Assembly: GCA_022483465.1 (NCBI GenBank)
Contig: JAKVNF010000002.1
Location: 806,001-870,000, forward strand
DNA: 64,000 nt
Source of the DNA: Lachnospiraceae bacterium
GTDB lineage: Bacteria; Bacillota; Clostridia; Lachnospirales; Lachnospiraceae
Direction: 5' to 3'
Under the pieces are notes generated by a model. It saw nothing but the letters and a program-made list of their open reading frames with translations. It did not search any database and was not told the DNA's origin. Both the position numbers and the translations under genes were made by a program. Shown in pieces: positions 33,268 through 41,960 of the stretch; positions within the stretch are counted from its first letter, which is position 1; the number at the start of each line of letters is the position of its first letter.

Positions 33268-34269
33268 TTACTGCCAGCACTTGGGCACATAGATCTCCTC
33301 ATACCTTGCGATGGCAAAGCGGTCTGTCATGGAGCTGATGTAGTCACAGACGATCCGCTCCTTGGAGTCCCCCAGATCCAGCCGATCTATCAGGTACTTC
33401 GGCAGCAGCTCGATGTGTCCGATGTAGTAGCGATAGAGCTGCTCCACCACACCCATCGCCTTTTTCTCTTCCCCTTTTGCCCTGGGATTGGTGTAGACGT
33501 TTTCAAACATGAATTTCCGAAACTTCTGAAAGGCATCATAGATACGTGGGCTCATCTCCACGACAGGCCTGCCGTAGGAGGTGGTGATGATGTCGTGCAC
33601 AAAGGTGTCCAGCCGCTCATCGAGCGTTCTGCCAAGGACATTGGCAATCTCATCCGGCACGTCGTCATCCGTCAGGATTTTTCCGCGGATAGCGTCATCC
33701 ATGTCGTGGTGGAGGTAGGCGATCTTGTCCGAGAACTGAATGACCTTTCCCTCCAGGGTGTGGGGTGTGCCGGCGGTCTGGTGATTCAGAATTCCGTCCC
33801 GCACCTCATAGGTCAGGTTCATCCCCTTCCCGTCCTTCTCCAGGTAGTCCACGATGCGCACGCTCTGCTTCGCGTGGTCAAAGCCCTCGCCGCAGAGCTT
33901 GTTCAGCACCCGCTCTCCGGCATGTCCGAAGGGCGTGTGCCCCAGGTCATGTCCCAGGGCGATCGCCTCCGTCAGGTCCTCGTTCAGGCGCAGTGCCTTG
34001 GCGATGGTCCTGGCATTCTGGGAGACCTCCAGCGTGTGGGTCATACGGGTCCGGTAGTGATCCCCGTCCGGGGTGATGAACACCTGCGTCTTGTCCTTGA
34101 GCCTGCGAAAAGACTTGCTGTGGACAATTCGGTCCCGGTCCCGCTGAAACACCGGCCGCAGATCATCCTGCGGCTCCTCATGGAGTCTTCCCTTTGTCTT
34201 GACCGAGAAGCTGGCCCACGGAGCCAGGATCTCCTCCTCTCGCTGTTCAAGCTGCTCTCTGATCAGCAT
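33268..34269 (-). CDS. dgt: Deoxyguanosinetriphosphate triphosphohydrolase-like protein
   Basis: The 333-residue HD-domain protein carries SKSFRRLKDKTQVF, RMTHTLEVSQNARTIA and GHDLGHTPFGHAGE, the metal-binding His and Asp residues of dNTP triphosphohydrolases, and a distal HHDMDDA motif. It would hydrolyse dGTP or other dNTPs to the nucleoside and triphosphate and so adjust replication precursors. ATG 34269 lies after GGGGGTAGAGGAG; a longer frame starts at 34293 without a ribosome site. It is the first gene of the dgt-dnaG-trmK-nif3 run. Confidence 0.92.
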   Translation of the reverse strand: MLIREQLEQREEEILAPWASFSVKTKGRLHEEPQDDLRPVFQRDRDRIVHSKSFRRLKDKTQVFITPDGDHYRTRMTHTLEVSQNARTIAKALRLNEDLTEAIALGHDLGHTPFGHAGERVLNKLCGEGFDHAKQSVRIVDYLEKDGKGMNLTYEVRDGILNHQTAGTPHTLEGKVIQFSDKIAYLHHDMDDAIRGKILTDDDVPDEIANVLGRTLDERLDTFVHDIITTSYGRPVVEMSPRIYDAFQKFRKFMFENVYTNPRAKGEEKKAMGVVEQLYRYYIGHIELLPKYLIDRLDLGDSKERIVCDYISSMTDRFAIARYEEIYVPKCWQ

Positions 34270-34382
34270 CTCCTCTACCCCCTGCACCCTCATGCAAAGT
34301 TGTCAGACGCCGCAATAAGAAACCGAATCCCTGCCAAGCGGGAACGTTCGAAAAAATCCGTTTCCGCCCCAATTTGGTTTTG

Positions 34383-34411
34383 ATTATATCATAGGGGTAT
34401 AACGGTTTGAA
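34383..34411 (-). promoter_or_regulatory. Promoter of the dgt-dnaG operon
   Basis: On the minus strand TTCAAA (34406-34411), a 17-bp spacer and TATAAT (34383-34388) lie about 115 bp before dgt. Confidence 0.6.
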
Positions 34412-34589
34412 CACAGGGACCGGAAAAGGGCTGATGTCATAGGCCAGGGCGGCAGGAACACAGCTCTGCTGTCGTTCCCTTCGGCTGTAGAAACGCATGC
34501 CAGGCCGCCGCAAGAGCGGGCGCGAAAATGCGCGGCGGTTGCCAATATATTTACACAGATATCTGAATGTTACGAAAACAATTTTGCGG

Positions 34590-34618
34590 TTGACGAACCC
34601 ATATCCGCGCGTTAAGAT
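34590..34618 (+). promoter_or_regulatory. tRNA-Leu operon promoter
   Basis: TTGACG (34590-34595), a 17-bp spacer and TAAGAT (34613-34618) lie about 30 bp before the first tRNA. Confidence 0.75.
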
Positions 34619-34647
34619 ATGTCTTGCTTGCGAGAGATAAATCGCTT

Positions 34648-34731
34648 GCAGAAGTGGCGGAATTGGTAGACGCGCAGGCTTCAGGTGCCTGTCCTGGCAA
34701 CAGGGTGAGGGTTCAAGTCCCTTCTTCTGCA
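34648..34731 (+). tRNA. tRNA-Leu (CAG anticodon)
   Basis: Acceptor arms GCAGAAG and CTTCTGC, a D-loop with GGTAGA, anticodon stem CAGGC/GCCTG with loop TTCAGGT, a long variable arm (CCTGGCAACAGG) and T-arm GGTTCAAGTCC. CCA is not encoded. Confidence 0.95.
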
Positions 34732-34762
34732 TTGCTTTTTTTAAGCAAGTTTTAAATTGAAT

Positions 34763-34846
34763 GCGGAAGTGTCGGAATTGGTAGACGAGCAAGATTAAGG
34801 TTCTTGTGACAGTTATGCCGTGTGGGTTCAAGTCCCATCTTCCGCA
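34763..34846 (+). tRNA. tRNA-Leu (AAG anticodon)
   Basis: Acceptor arms GCGGAAG and CTTCCGC, anticodon stem CAAGA/TCTTG with loop TTAAGGT, a variable arm and T-arm GGTTCAAGTCC. It lies 31 bp after the first tRNA-Leu in the same unit. CCA is not encoded. Confidence 0.94.
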
Positions 34847-34852
34847 GGATTG

Positions 34853-34884
34853 CCGAAGTGATCATCTGATCACTTCGGTTTTTC
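34853..34884 (+). terminator. Terminator after the tRNA-Leu pair
   Basis: CCGAAGTGATCA and TGATCACTTCGG form a perfect stem, followed by TTTTTC. Confidence 0.9.
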
Positions 34885-35044
34885 TTTTGTCTGAATTTGG
34901 CATCCGGGTGCGCCGCTCCGGAAAATTTCTCTTTTTGTCACCACAGGTCTGTTCTTCTCTTAACTTTTGAAGCAGCTCCTCTCTCCTCTTCTGAAGTATC
35001 AATCCGTGTAATCGCCTCCACCCGTAAAACGGGTGGTTCGGGAT

Positions 35045-35188
35045 GCGGGCTATAAGCCCGCTTTACTAGCCAGCGCCTAAAGACGCTGGCTTTCGCTTTA
35101 AAGGCCCTTGGGAGCTTTCGCTCCCTCGGGCTCCGCTCAAGCCTCTTTTGCTTTTATCACCTGGCCGCCCCTAAAGGGGCGGTTTTTT
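35045..35188 (+). other. Row of four small hairpins ending in a T-tract inside the IS200 end
   Basis: Stem-loops occur at 35045-35061, 35068-35091, 35110-35125 and 35165-35182, several with a TAAAG-type loop. The last, CCGCCCCTAAAGGGGCGG, is followed by TTTTTT on the plus strand and so looks like a terminator. It may be a structured RNA of the element or of the opposite strand; function unknown. Confidence 0.45.
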
Positions 35189-35669
35189 ACGTCCTTTCTT
35201 GTGGATCCTTTCCAGGCTTCGCCCCGAAAGGATCCTCGTACTCCTTCACACTCATCTTATCCTGCAGGATGTCTGCTCTCTCCTGATCCCGGATATACTT
35301 CTTTACCGTCGCATCGTTTAATCCCACCGTGCTGACATAATACCCCTCAGACCAAAAGTGCCGGTTCCCAAACTTGTATTTCAGATTTGCGTGCCGGTCA
35401 AACATCATGAGCGAACTTTTCCCCTTCAAGTAACCCATAAACGAGGCTACGCTGATCTTTGGCGGAATGCTTACCAGCATATGCACATGATCTGGCATGA
35501 GATGCCCTTCTATGATTTCAACTCCTTTGTATGCGCATAGATCATGCAGTATCTCCGCAAGGTCCTTCCTGTATTGATTGTAAATTATTTTTCGCTTATA
35601 CTTCGGAGTGAAGACGATATGGTATTTGCACAACCATTTTGTGTGTGCTGCACTATTAGCCTTCGGCAT
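35187..35669 (-). CDS. tnpA: IS200/IS605 family transposase TnpA (Y1 HUH)
   Basis: The 160-residue product is a single-strand transposase. It has the HUH motif HVH in HLMPDHVHMLVSIPP (about residue 60), the strand CKYHIVFTPKYKRKIIY near the N-terminus and the catalytic tyrosine region DATVKKYIRDQE near residue 125. Full length and intact. The mRNA leader forms a hairpin that buries the ribosome binding site, typical of the tight control of IS200 elements. No TnpB gene accompanies it. Confidence 0.95.
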   Translation of the reverse strand: MPKANSAAHTKWLCKYHIVFTPKYKRKIIYNQYRKDLAEILHDLCAYKGVEIIEGHLMPDHVHMLVSIPPKISVASFMGYLKGKSSLMMFDRHANLKYKFGNRHFWSEGYYVSTVGLNDATVKKYIRDQERADILQDKMSVKEYEDPFGAKPGKDPQERT

Positions 35670-35671
35670 CT

Positions 35672-35732
35672 AAATCACCTTTCCTTTCATCAATGGTGGC
35701 TTGAGCACCTCTATTGTAAGGAAAGGTGATTT
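35672..35732 (-). promoter_or_regulatory. Ribosome-site-sequestering hairpin of tnpA
   Basis: AAATCACCTTTCCTT (35672-35686) and its exact complement AAGGAAAGGTGATTT (35718-35732) enclose a 31-nt loop. On the mRNA the GGAAAGGTG site lies in the stem 2 nt before the ATG, so translation should be low. Confidence 0.75.
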
Positions 35733-35840
35733 ATTTGTATAACCTCTTACTCTCACCCGCACAGCGGGTGGTTTACTGCTTCGCAAGGATTCGCTTACTT
35801 CGTAAGCGAATCGCAAGCTCAGCCGACTAAAGTCGAATAC

Positions 35841-35871
35841 AATAAAACAGCTCCGGCATCTGCCGGAGCTG
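35841..35871 (-). terminator. Terminator after feoAB
   Basis: CAGCTCCGGCA and TGCCGGAGCTG form a stem, followed on the minus strand by TTTTATT. Confidence 0.88.
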
Positions 35872-35897
35872 CAAAAGTCAGTCATGGAAGCAGTTGG

Positions 35898-38240
35898 TCA
35901 TATGCCCACTGCCAGGAAGATCGCATGGGCGATAAAGGCAACCACCCAGGCGATGGCACACTGGAAGAACACCACGCCGAGTGCCCACTTGCCGCCAAGC
36001 TCCCTGCGGATAGAGGCGATCGCCGCCACGCAGGGTGTGTAGAGCAGGCAGAACACCAGCATGGTCGCCGCAGTGATCGGCGCAATGGCTGTGGCAATGG
36101 TGCCGCCAAACAGGATCTGCATCGTGGAAACCAGGCTCTCCTTGGCCATAAAGCCGGAGATCAGGGAAGTCACGATCCGCCAGTCTCCCATATCCAGCGG
36201 GCGGAAGATCGGTGCGATGGCTCCTGCCACGATCGCCATCATGCTGTTGGAGGAATCGGTGACAAAGTTGAAGTGGGGATCAAAGCTCTGCAGGAACCAC
36301 ACCACCAGCGTGGCGATCAGAATCACACTGAAGGCCTTCTGGATGAAATCCTTTGACTTCTCCCAGAGGAGCTGTCCCACGTTTTTGGGGCTGGGCATAC
36401 GGTAGTTCGGCAGCTCCATGACAAAGGGAACAGCCTCGCCCTTGAAGATCGTCCGCTTCATGATGAGTGCTACCAGGATGGCCAGCACAATGCCGAGGAA
36501 GTAAAGGCCGGTCATGATCAGCCCGCCCTTTCCCGGGAAGAACGCCGCCACGAAGAAACCGTACAGCGGGATCTTCGCAGAGCAGCTCATGAACGGGGTC
36601 AGCAGGATGGTCATCCTGCGGTCTCTGCGGCTCGGCAGGGTTCTGGTGGACATCACTGCCGGCACCGTGCAGCCAAAGCCGATGAGAAGCGGCACAATAC
36701 TGCGCCCAGAGAGGCCGATTCTTCGAAGAAGCTTGTCCATAAAAAAGGCAACTCTCGCAATGTAGCCGGAGTCCTCCATCAGGGACAGGAAGAAGAACAG
36801 CACCACGACGATCGGCAGGAAGCTCAGCACTGACCCGACGCCGTTGAAGATGCCATCGATAATGAGGCTGTGCAGCCCCTCGTTGACGCCTGCTGCCGTC
36901 AGGCCCTGATCCACCACACCGGAGAGTTTGTCCAGTCCAAAAGCGATGAGATTCTGCAGCGCCAGGCCGATGACATTGAAGGTCAGATAGAACACCACCA
37001 GCATGATCAGGACGAAGCAGGGGATCGCAGTGTACTTGCCGGTCAGGATCCTATCAATCTTCTCGGAGCGGAGCCGCTCCCGGCTCTCCTTCGGCTTGAC
37101 CACCGTGGCCTCGCAGACACGCTCAATAAAGTCATACCGCATGTCTGCGATGGCTGCTGCCCGGTCCATGCCGCCTTCCTCTTCCATCTGGACCACGACA
37201 TGCCCGAGCATCTCCTTCTCGTTCTCCTCGAGGCCCAGCTGATCCATGACCAGCTGATCTCCCTCAATGACCTTGCTGGCCGCGAAACGAAGCGGAAGTC
37301 CCGCCCGTGCGGCATGGTCTTCGATGATGGCCTCCACCGCGTGGTGCGCCCGGTGGATGGCACCGCCATGGTCGTCGGGGGAACAGAAATCCTGGACCTT
37401 GGGCTTTTCCTGGTAGTGGGCCACATGAACTGCATGGCGGATCAATTCCTCCACGCCCTCGTTCTTGGCTGCGGAGATCGGCACCACCGGAACCCCCAGC
37501 ATCTTCTCCATTCCGTTGATATCGATGGAGCCGTTGTTCTCCCGAAGCTCGTCCATCATGTTCAGGGCGACCACCATCGGAACATCCATCTCCAGCAGCT
37601 GCATGGTCAGGTAGAGATTTCGCTCCACGTTGGTGGCATCCACGATGTTGATGATGGCTTTCGGCTTCTCCTCCAGCACGAAGTTTCGGGACACGATCTC
37701 CTCACTGCTGTAGGGGGACATCGAATAGATGCCGGGCAGGTCAGTCACGCGGGTGTTGGAATATCCCCGGATCGGGCCGTCCTTCCGGTCCACCGTGACA
37801 CCCGGAAAGTTGCCCACGTGCTGGTTGGCACCGGTCAGCTGATTGAACAGTGTGGTCTTGCCGCAGTTCTGATTGCCCACCAGGGCGAAGGTCAGAAGCG
37901 TCCCCTCCGGGAGCGGATCTCCATCGGTCTTGCTGTGGTACTTTCCATCCTCGCCGAGGCCCGGGTGATCCGAGAGCGGGATCTCCTGCACTCTCCTGTG
38001 TTTGTTGGTGCGCTCTTTGATCAGATCCACGCCGATCTGCTCTGCATCCGACAGGCGCAGGGTCAGCTCATAGCCGTGTACCTGAATCTCCATGGGATCT
38101 CCCATCGGGGCAAACTTGACGACCGTGAGCTCTGCTCCCGGGATGACGCCCATATCCAAAAAGTGCTGTCGCAGGGCGCCGTCTCCGCCCACGGTGCGGA
38201 TCACCGCATTCTGTCCGATTGTCAAATCCTTCAGTGTCAT
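35898..38240 (-). CDS. feoB: FeoA-FeoB fusion ferrous iron transporter
   Basis: The 780-residue protein imports Fe2+. Residues 1-75 are a FeoA SH3-like domain (MTLKDLTIGQNAVIRTV, HFLDMGVIPGAELTV). After an ~40-residue linker comes the FeoB G domain with GNQNCGKTT, GVTVDR, DLPGIYS and LNMMDE, a helical GDI-like region, then the membrane domain with two gate regions (GFGCTVPAVMSTRTL with its conserved Cys; CLLYTPCVAAIASIRRELG). It is complete. Fusion of FeoA to FeoB is common in Clostridia. A 16-bp palindrome at the promoter suggests repression by a metal-responsive regulator. It is a single-gene unit with its own terminator. Confidence 0.95.
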   Translation of the reverse strand: MTLKDLTIGQNAVIRTVGGDGALRQHFLDMGVIPGAELTVVKFAPMGDPMEIQVHGYELTLRLSDAEQIGVDLIKERTNKHRRVQEIPLSDHPGLGEDGKYHSKTDGDPLPEGTLLTFALVGNQNCGKTTLFNQLTGANQHVGNFPGVTVDRKDGPIRGYSNTRVTDLPGIYSMSPYSSEEIVSRNFVLEEKPKAIINIVDATNVERNLYLTMQLLEMDVPMVVALNMMDELRENNGSIDINGMEKMLGVPVVPISAAKNEGVEELIRHAVHVAHYQEKPKVQDFCSPDDHGGAIHRAHHAVEAIIEDHAARAGLPLRFAASKVIEGDQLVMDQLGLEENEKEMLGHVVVQMEEEGGMDRAAAIADMRYDFIERVCEATVVKPKESRERLRSEKIDRILTGKYTAIPCFVLIMLVVFYLTFNVIGLALQNLIAFGLDKLSGVVDQGLTAAGVNEGLHSLIIDGIFNGVGSVLSFLPIVVVLFFFLSLMEDSGYIARVAFFMDKLLRRIGLSGRSIVPLLIGFGCTVPAVMSTRTLPSRRDRRMTILLTPFMSCSAKIPLYGFFVAAFFPGKGGLIMTGLYFLGIVLAILVALIMKRTIFKGEAVPFVMELPNYRMPSPKNVGQLLWEKSKDFIQKAFSVILIATLVVWFLQSFDPHFNFVTDSSNSMMAIVAGAIAPIFRPLDMGDWRIVTSLISGFMAKESLVSTMQILFGGTIATAIAPITAATMLVFCLLYTPCVAAIASIRRELGGKWALGVVFFQCAIAWVVAFIAHAIFLAVGI

Positions 38241-38279
38241 CTTTCAACCTCACTCCGCCTGACTCTTTCTGTCGCAGTC

Positions 38280-38295
38280 GTTAAATGCATTTAAC
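38280..38295. promoter_or_regulatory. 16-bp palindrome, putative iron-regulator operator
   Basis: GTTAAATGCATTTAAC is a perfect palindrome 5-20 nt downstream of the expected feoAB transcription start. A repressor bound here would block feoAB. The regulator is not identified; DtxR- or Fur-type proteins are the usual candidates. Confidence 0.55.
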
Positions 38296-38305
38296 ATTCG
38301 CATGT

Positions 38306-38333
38306 AGTATAGCACGCCAGGACGGGTACGCAA
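38306..38333 (-). promoter_or_regulatory. feoAB promoter
   Basis: On the minus strand TTGCGT (38328-38333), a 16-bp spacer and TATACT (38306-38311) lie just upstream of the palindrome. Confidence 0.65.
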
Positions 38334-38371
38334 AGAGAGAAGTTCAACGTTTTTAACTTTCCATCAATAGA

Positions 38372-39457
38372 TCAATCAGTCTGATTTTGTGTGAAGATTG
38401 CATCATAGTCATATGTATTATAAAACTTTCTGATGGAGTCTATATATTCTGTAGCATTCTCCTTAGTAATCTCATGTTCTCCATCATGAATACTCTGCAG
38501 AATAATACTGTTCACATTTGGATGATAATGAATGTCATCTGCATAGTTGGAGAGGTCTGTGATCAGATTGAAGTCATCATTGAGAGAATACAGATGAACA
38601 TTTGGGTATTTCAATATTACATCAATGGCATACTCCTCCATATCCACGCGTCTGTCGACCCTACCAGGTCCTGCCTGATTAGCCGAATCCCACCAAAGGA
38701 TGCTGTAAGGTGGAAAAAATAAATCAAAGCGCACATCAGGATACTGCGCAATGGTATCTGTTAGGTTCTGGGTGAGGTTAGTCTGCATGTGTTGATACCA
38801 TTCCTCTGTTTCACTTGGATCAATCGGGTCATCGGATTTCTCTGGCCTCTCATAATGATTAAGAGCTTCTTCATGATTCAGATAAGCATCGGCTTTGGCA
38901 TCCTCGCTGCTGTCATCCTCATGCTCATCCCCACTATGAGAAATTGACGCCACAACGGTCGGAATCATGGCCTCATCCCAAACATCAATATTGTATAAAT
39001 ATCGAACATCATTGAATGGATTCTCGTCATACAGATAATCCGGATATTCCGCAGTACTCGTCCAGTCAGGAGGTGTCACAAACCAAAGTGTATCAACACT
39101 TCTGATGACATGCTTCAAATCATGTTGATGTACGAGTGCGGTCTTCATATTCTCATTCAAAATGTAGAAGCCCTCCCCAAGAAATGTGGTTCGGATAAAA
39201 TTTTCGCCGAACAATTGGGAAGCCTCTTCTTCCGAAAACCCGCTGGTCATGGATGTTCCGATAATCAGCGCATCATAGTCAAAATTGCGCAACATACCAT
39301 TATTGTTATACAGCGCATTTTGTCCTCGATATTCGATTCCTTTTAATGGTTTATGAAAATGATAATATGGATCAACCACGATAACGGCTACGCCCATTGC
39401 AATAATCAAGACCGCCAAAAGAATAACCGTCCCACGAAACCATTTCTTTTCGTTCAC
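38372..39457 (-). CDS. SGNH-type partner protein of MBOAT pair 1
   Basis: The 361-residue protein starts at GTG 39457 (GAGGAG upstream), 9 bp after its MBOAT partner. One N-terminal membrane anchor (about 8-28) precedes an extracytoplasmic SGNH-like domain. IIGTSMTSGF provides the block I serine and DDIHYHPN the Asp and His near the C-terminus. An acidic insert lies at about 175-200. Proteins of this layout (DltD, AlgJ, AlgX) help transfer acyl groups from the MBOAT protein to a polymer. The gene is AT-rich. It is the last gene of the 12-gene MBOAT/SGNH run. Confidence 0.7.
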   Translation of the reverse strand: MNEKKWFRGTVILLAVLIIAMGVAVIVVDPYYHFHKPLKGIEYRGQNALYNNNGMLRNFDYDALIIGTSMTSGFSEEEASQLFGENFIRTTFLGEGFYILNENMKTALVHQHDLKHVIRSVDTLWFVTPPDWTSTAEYPDYLYDENPFNDVRYLYNIDVWDEAMIPTVVASISHSGDEHEDDSSEDAKADAYLNHEEALNHYERPEKSDDPIDPSETEEWYQHMQTNLTQNLTDTIAQYPDVRFDLFFPPYSILWWDSANQAGPGRVDRRVDMEEYAIDVILKYPNVHLYSLNDDFNLITDLSNYADDIHYHPNVNSIILQSIHDGEHEITKENATEYIDSIRKFYNTYDYDAIFTQNQTD

Positions 39458-39466
39458 TTTTTCTCC

Positions 39467-40885
39467 TCAAAAATAAGCATAAATGAAATGGGTCACTCCG
39501 GAAAGTGAAAACAGGCTAACGACAAAAAGCAGCGCGACAATCATCCGATCTAAAAGTACATGCTTTTTTTTACCAGCAATGGCCTGACTGTTCACCGGAA
39601 GCTGTGTCAGGAGACCGGCCAATGTTGCAAAGAGAATCGCAGTCACTGCGACAGGGACAGAATTCGGAACGAGATTGACCAGAATCCTCGGCAGAGATGC
39701 TGCACACATGCTCTGATCCAGGGCGCCCCAGTTTCCGCTCCGAAACAGGGAGAGGACACTTCTCAGAGTATGAAGATCCCCGGCGCGGAACAAAATCCAT
39801 GCAAAATTCACACACAGGAGCGTAATCACTCTTCCAATACCGGAGGGAAGTCTGAATCTTTTGCTGAACGCCTTATGGATCACCGTTAGGATTCCGTGGG
39901 TCATTCCCCAAAGTACAAAAGTAAACGATGCTCCGTGCCATATACCGCTGACAAGGAAAACAATCATGATATTGAGATAGGTCCGAAGCTTTCCTTTTCG
40001 ATTTCCTCCAAGCGGAATGTAGACATAATGCGTCAGAAAACGGGTTAGCGTGATATGCCAACGATCCCAAAACTCCGAGATATTATTAGCACGGTAAGGA
40101 GAATTGAAATTGATTGGCAAATCCAACCCGAGCATTCTGGCAATACCGATGGCCATGTCGCTATACCCGCTAAAATCAAAATAGATCTGCAGAGTGTACA
40201 GGACCGATGCAAACAACATGCTGGAAGCATTGATCTGATCCAGATTGGCATAAGCATAGTCAACTCCACCTCCCAAAGCATCTGCAATCAGCACTTTTTT
40301 GCTCAGGCCAATAGCGAATAATATAAGTCCGGAGGAAACTCGGCCCCAATCACTTTCAAAGTTTTGAAGCAATGGAAAAAACTGTTTTGATAACACAATC
40401 GGGCCGGATGTGATATGTGGAAAGAAAGATGAAAATACGCTGTAATCCAAGAGGGAATATTTATCATTCGGATTATGATATGCATCAACAAGAAAGGCTA
40501 TTTGTTGAAAAGTAATGAAACTGATTCCTGTTGGCAAGAGCATCTGCGGAATTTCGAGATCTGTGAGATGCAGTGCATTGCTAATCGATAATGCAAAGCC
40601 CAGGTACTTAAAGCAAAAAAGGACAAGTACATTGCAGAAAACGGAAAGGTGAAGGATCTTTCTTGCCTGCTGCGGCTTGCTACGGATTAGCCTGTAAAGC
40701 AGATAGTTGACAAGGATTTCTGCCGTGCCAAATGGAAGGTATTTTACCCCACAAAGTGCATAAAAGATTGCAGATGTGGCAAGAAGCCACCATCTGCAAT
40801 CCCGGTGCAAGTGCTGCAGGAAATACTCTCCCACCAGTGAGACCGGCAAAAATACCAGTAAAAATGGGTAGGAATTGAAAGCCAT
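39467..40885 (-). CDS. MBOAT family O-acyltransferase 1 (AlgI/DltB-like)
   Basis: The 472-residue polytopic protein shows the AlgI-type signatures PTGISFITFQQIAFLVDAY, FFPHITSGPIVL, YFDFSGYSDMAIG, SEFWDRWHITLTRFL and the catalytic histidine in VSGIWHGAS, and ends with FIYAYF, a hallmark of this family. It would move an acyl group across or at the outer face of the membrane for transfer to a glycan. It pairs with the SGNH gene directly downstream. Relative to MBOAT 2 and 3, its N-terminus lacks the basic cytoplasmic loop. Confidence 0.88.
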   Translation of the reverse strand: MAFNSYPFLLVFLPVSLVGEYFLQHLHRDCRWWLLATSAIFYALCGVKYLPFGTAEILVNYLLYRLIRSKPQQARKILHLSVFCNVLVLFCFKYLGFALSISNALHLTDLEIPQMLLPTGISFITFQQIAFLVDAYHNPNDKYSLLDYSVFSSFFPHITSGPIVLSKQFFPLLQNFESDWGRVSSGLILFAIGLSKKVLIADALGGGVDYAYANLDQINASSMLFASVLYTLQIYFDFSGYSDMAIGIARMLGLDLPINFNSPYRANNISEFWDRWHITLTRFLTHYVYIPLGGNRKGKLRTYLNIMIVFLVSGIWHGASFTFVLWGMTHGILTVIHKAFSKRFRLPSGIGRVITLLCVNFAWILFRAGDLHTLRSVLSLFRSGNWGALDQSMCAASLPRILVNLVPNSVPVAVTAILFATLAGLLTQLPVNSQAIAGKKKHVLLDRMIVALLFVVSLFSLSGVTHFIYAYF

Positions 40886-40972
40886 CTTTTTAGTCCCTAA
40901 AACAAAGTTCTTTGATTACAGCATTCATGCATTATGAACGTTGCCCATTGCAGTGTATTTTTGATCAGCATA

Positions 40973-41950
40973 TCAGTCTTCCTGGCTCAACATATTTCCA
41001 AGCACATGACTGAATTCTTCTGCCGCCTGCTCGCTGAGATGTCCGAAGCCATCGGCATACTGCGATGTATCACTGTTGAAGACAGATGTGGGCAATTCAT
41101 TCATGTTCCAGAGGGTGACACCGCAGTCCTCTGCAAGGGATTGTAAGTAGGCTTCTGCACTCTGCCGATAGTTGGCGTTGTAGTCGTAATAGACCTGTCT
41201 TCCAACCGGCATCTCCATCAGGATCAGTTCGATCCCATGCTCCTTGCAGTAAGAGGCCATCTTCCGGAGCCAGTAATCCGCCTCCTTCGTCACAGAAAAG
41301 TCGGAGTTGTCCTGTGCAATGTAAACATAGCTCCCCGTAACTGGATCGAACCCCCTGTAGTCCTGATAGGCATCAGGATTTCTCAAATACTCCAGCTTCT
41401 TGGACAGAATCTCCCCCATCCTGCTCAGGTTGTCCGTCTTCAGGGACCAGGGGCTGATGGTCACATGCCAGTTGTACTTCAGACCTGCACAGTAATACTG
41501 CAGCCTGACAGCTCCCAGTGGATAGGCATAATAGTGATTGATTCCATCATCGCGGTCACAGTATGTGGGATCCACGTCGTAAATCACACGCTTTGGCGCC
41601 TGGCCATGCTCTGCCATGAGCCGGATCAGGTAGTACTGATCCATCGGGCCGGACATGGGAATGCTGTAGTTTGCACAGGATTTTCCAGTGACCTTTGAGA
41701 CCGTGTCCGGATCCACACCTGCCCGTGCCATCGATGTGCCTATGATCACATCCTCTGCAGTGTTCTTTGCCGCCTTCTTGATCAATACGCGCATCTGAAC
41801 ATCATCGCAGAGGGCGAGCGTCAGAAAGCCGTTGATCACTGCAAAGATCAGGAGAAACAGAATCACAAACCGCCATCCGGTGTGAACTCTTTTTCCCTTC
41901 GTCTCTGCCGAATCAGCAGCTCCTGCGCTTGTTGTTATCTTCTCTTCCAT
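40973..41950 (-). CDS. SGNH-type partner protein of MBOAT pair 2
   Basis: From ATG 41950 (GGAGGG upstream) the 325-residue protein has a membrane anchor (about 28-48) and an extracytoplasmic SGNH-like domain: IIGTSMARAGVD with the block I serine and YADGFGHLSEQAAEEF with Asp and His near the end. VIYDVDPTYCDRDDG and LILMEMPVGRQVYYDY fit the inner strands. It follows MBOAT 2 by 10 bp. A DltD/AlgX-like acyl-transfer role is inferred from pairing. Confidence 0.7.
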   Translation of the reverse strand: MEEKITTSAGAADSAETKGKRVHTGWRFVILFLLIFAVINGFLTLALCDDVQMRVLIKKAAKNTAEDVIIGTSMARAGVDPDTVSKVTGKSCANYSIPMSGPMDQYYLIRLMAEHGQAPKRVIYDVDPTYCDRDDGINHYYAYPLGAVRLQYYCAGLKYNWHVTISPWSLKTDNLSRMGEILSKKLEYLRNPDAYQDYRGFDPVTGSYVYIAQDNSDFSVTKEADYWLRKMASYCKEHGIELILMEMPVGRQVYYDYNANYRQSAEAYLQSLAEDCGVTLWNMNELPTSVFNSDTSQYADGFGHLSEQAAEEFSHVLGNMLSQED

Positions 41951-41960
41951 TTTCCCTCCA

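Larger units (their letters stand above)
35018..35772 (-). mobile_element. IS200/IS605-type insertion sequence (TnpA only)
   Basis: One Y1 transposase gene is bracketed by subterminal hairpins: CCACCCGTAAAACGGGTGG at 35018-35036 and CACCCGCACAGCGGGTG at 35754-35770. The ends share the CACCCG arm, as expected for hairpins recognised by TnpA. Exact cleavage sites are not determined. A further palindrome with GATTCGCTTAC arms (35788-35812) lies just outside. Confidence 0.8.

Noticed and set aside
34247-34831. Minus-strand frame of 194 codons across the tRNA-Leu genes
   Set aside because: It covers two well-formed tRNA genes and their promoter antisense and has no protein signature.
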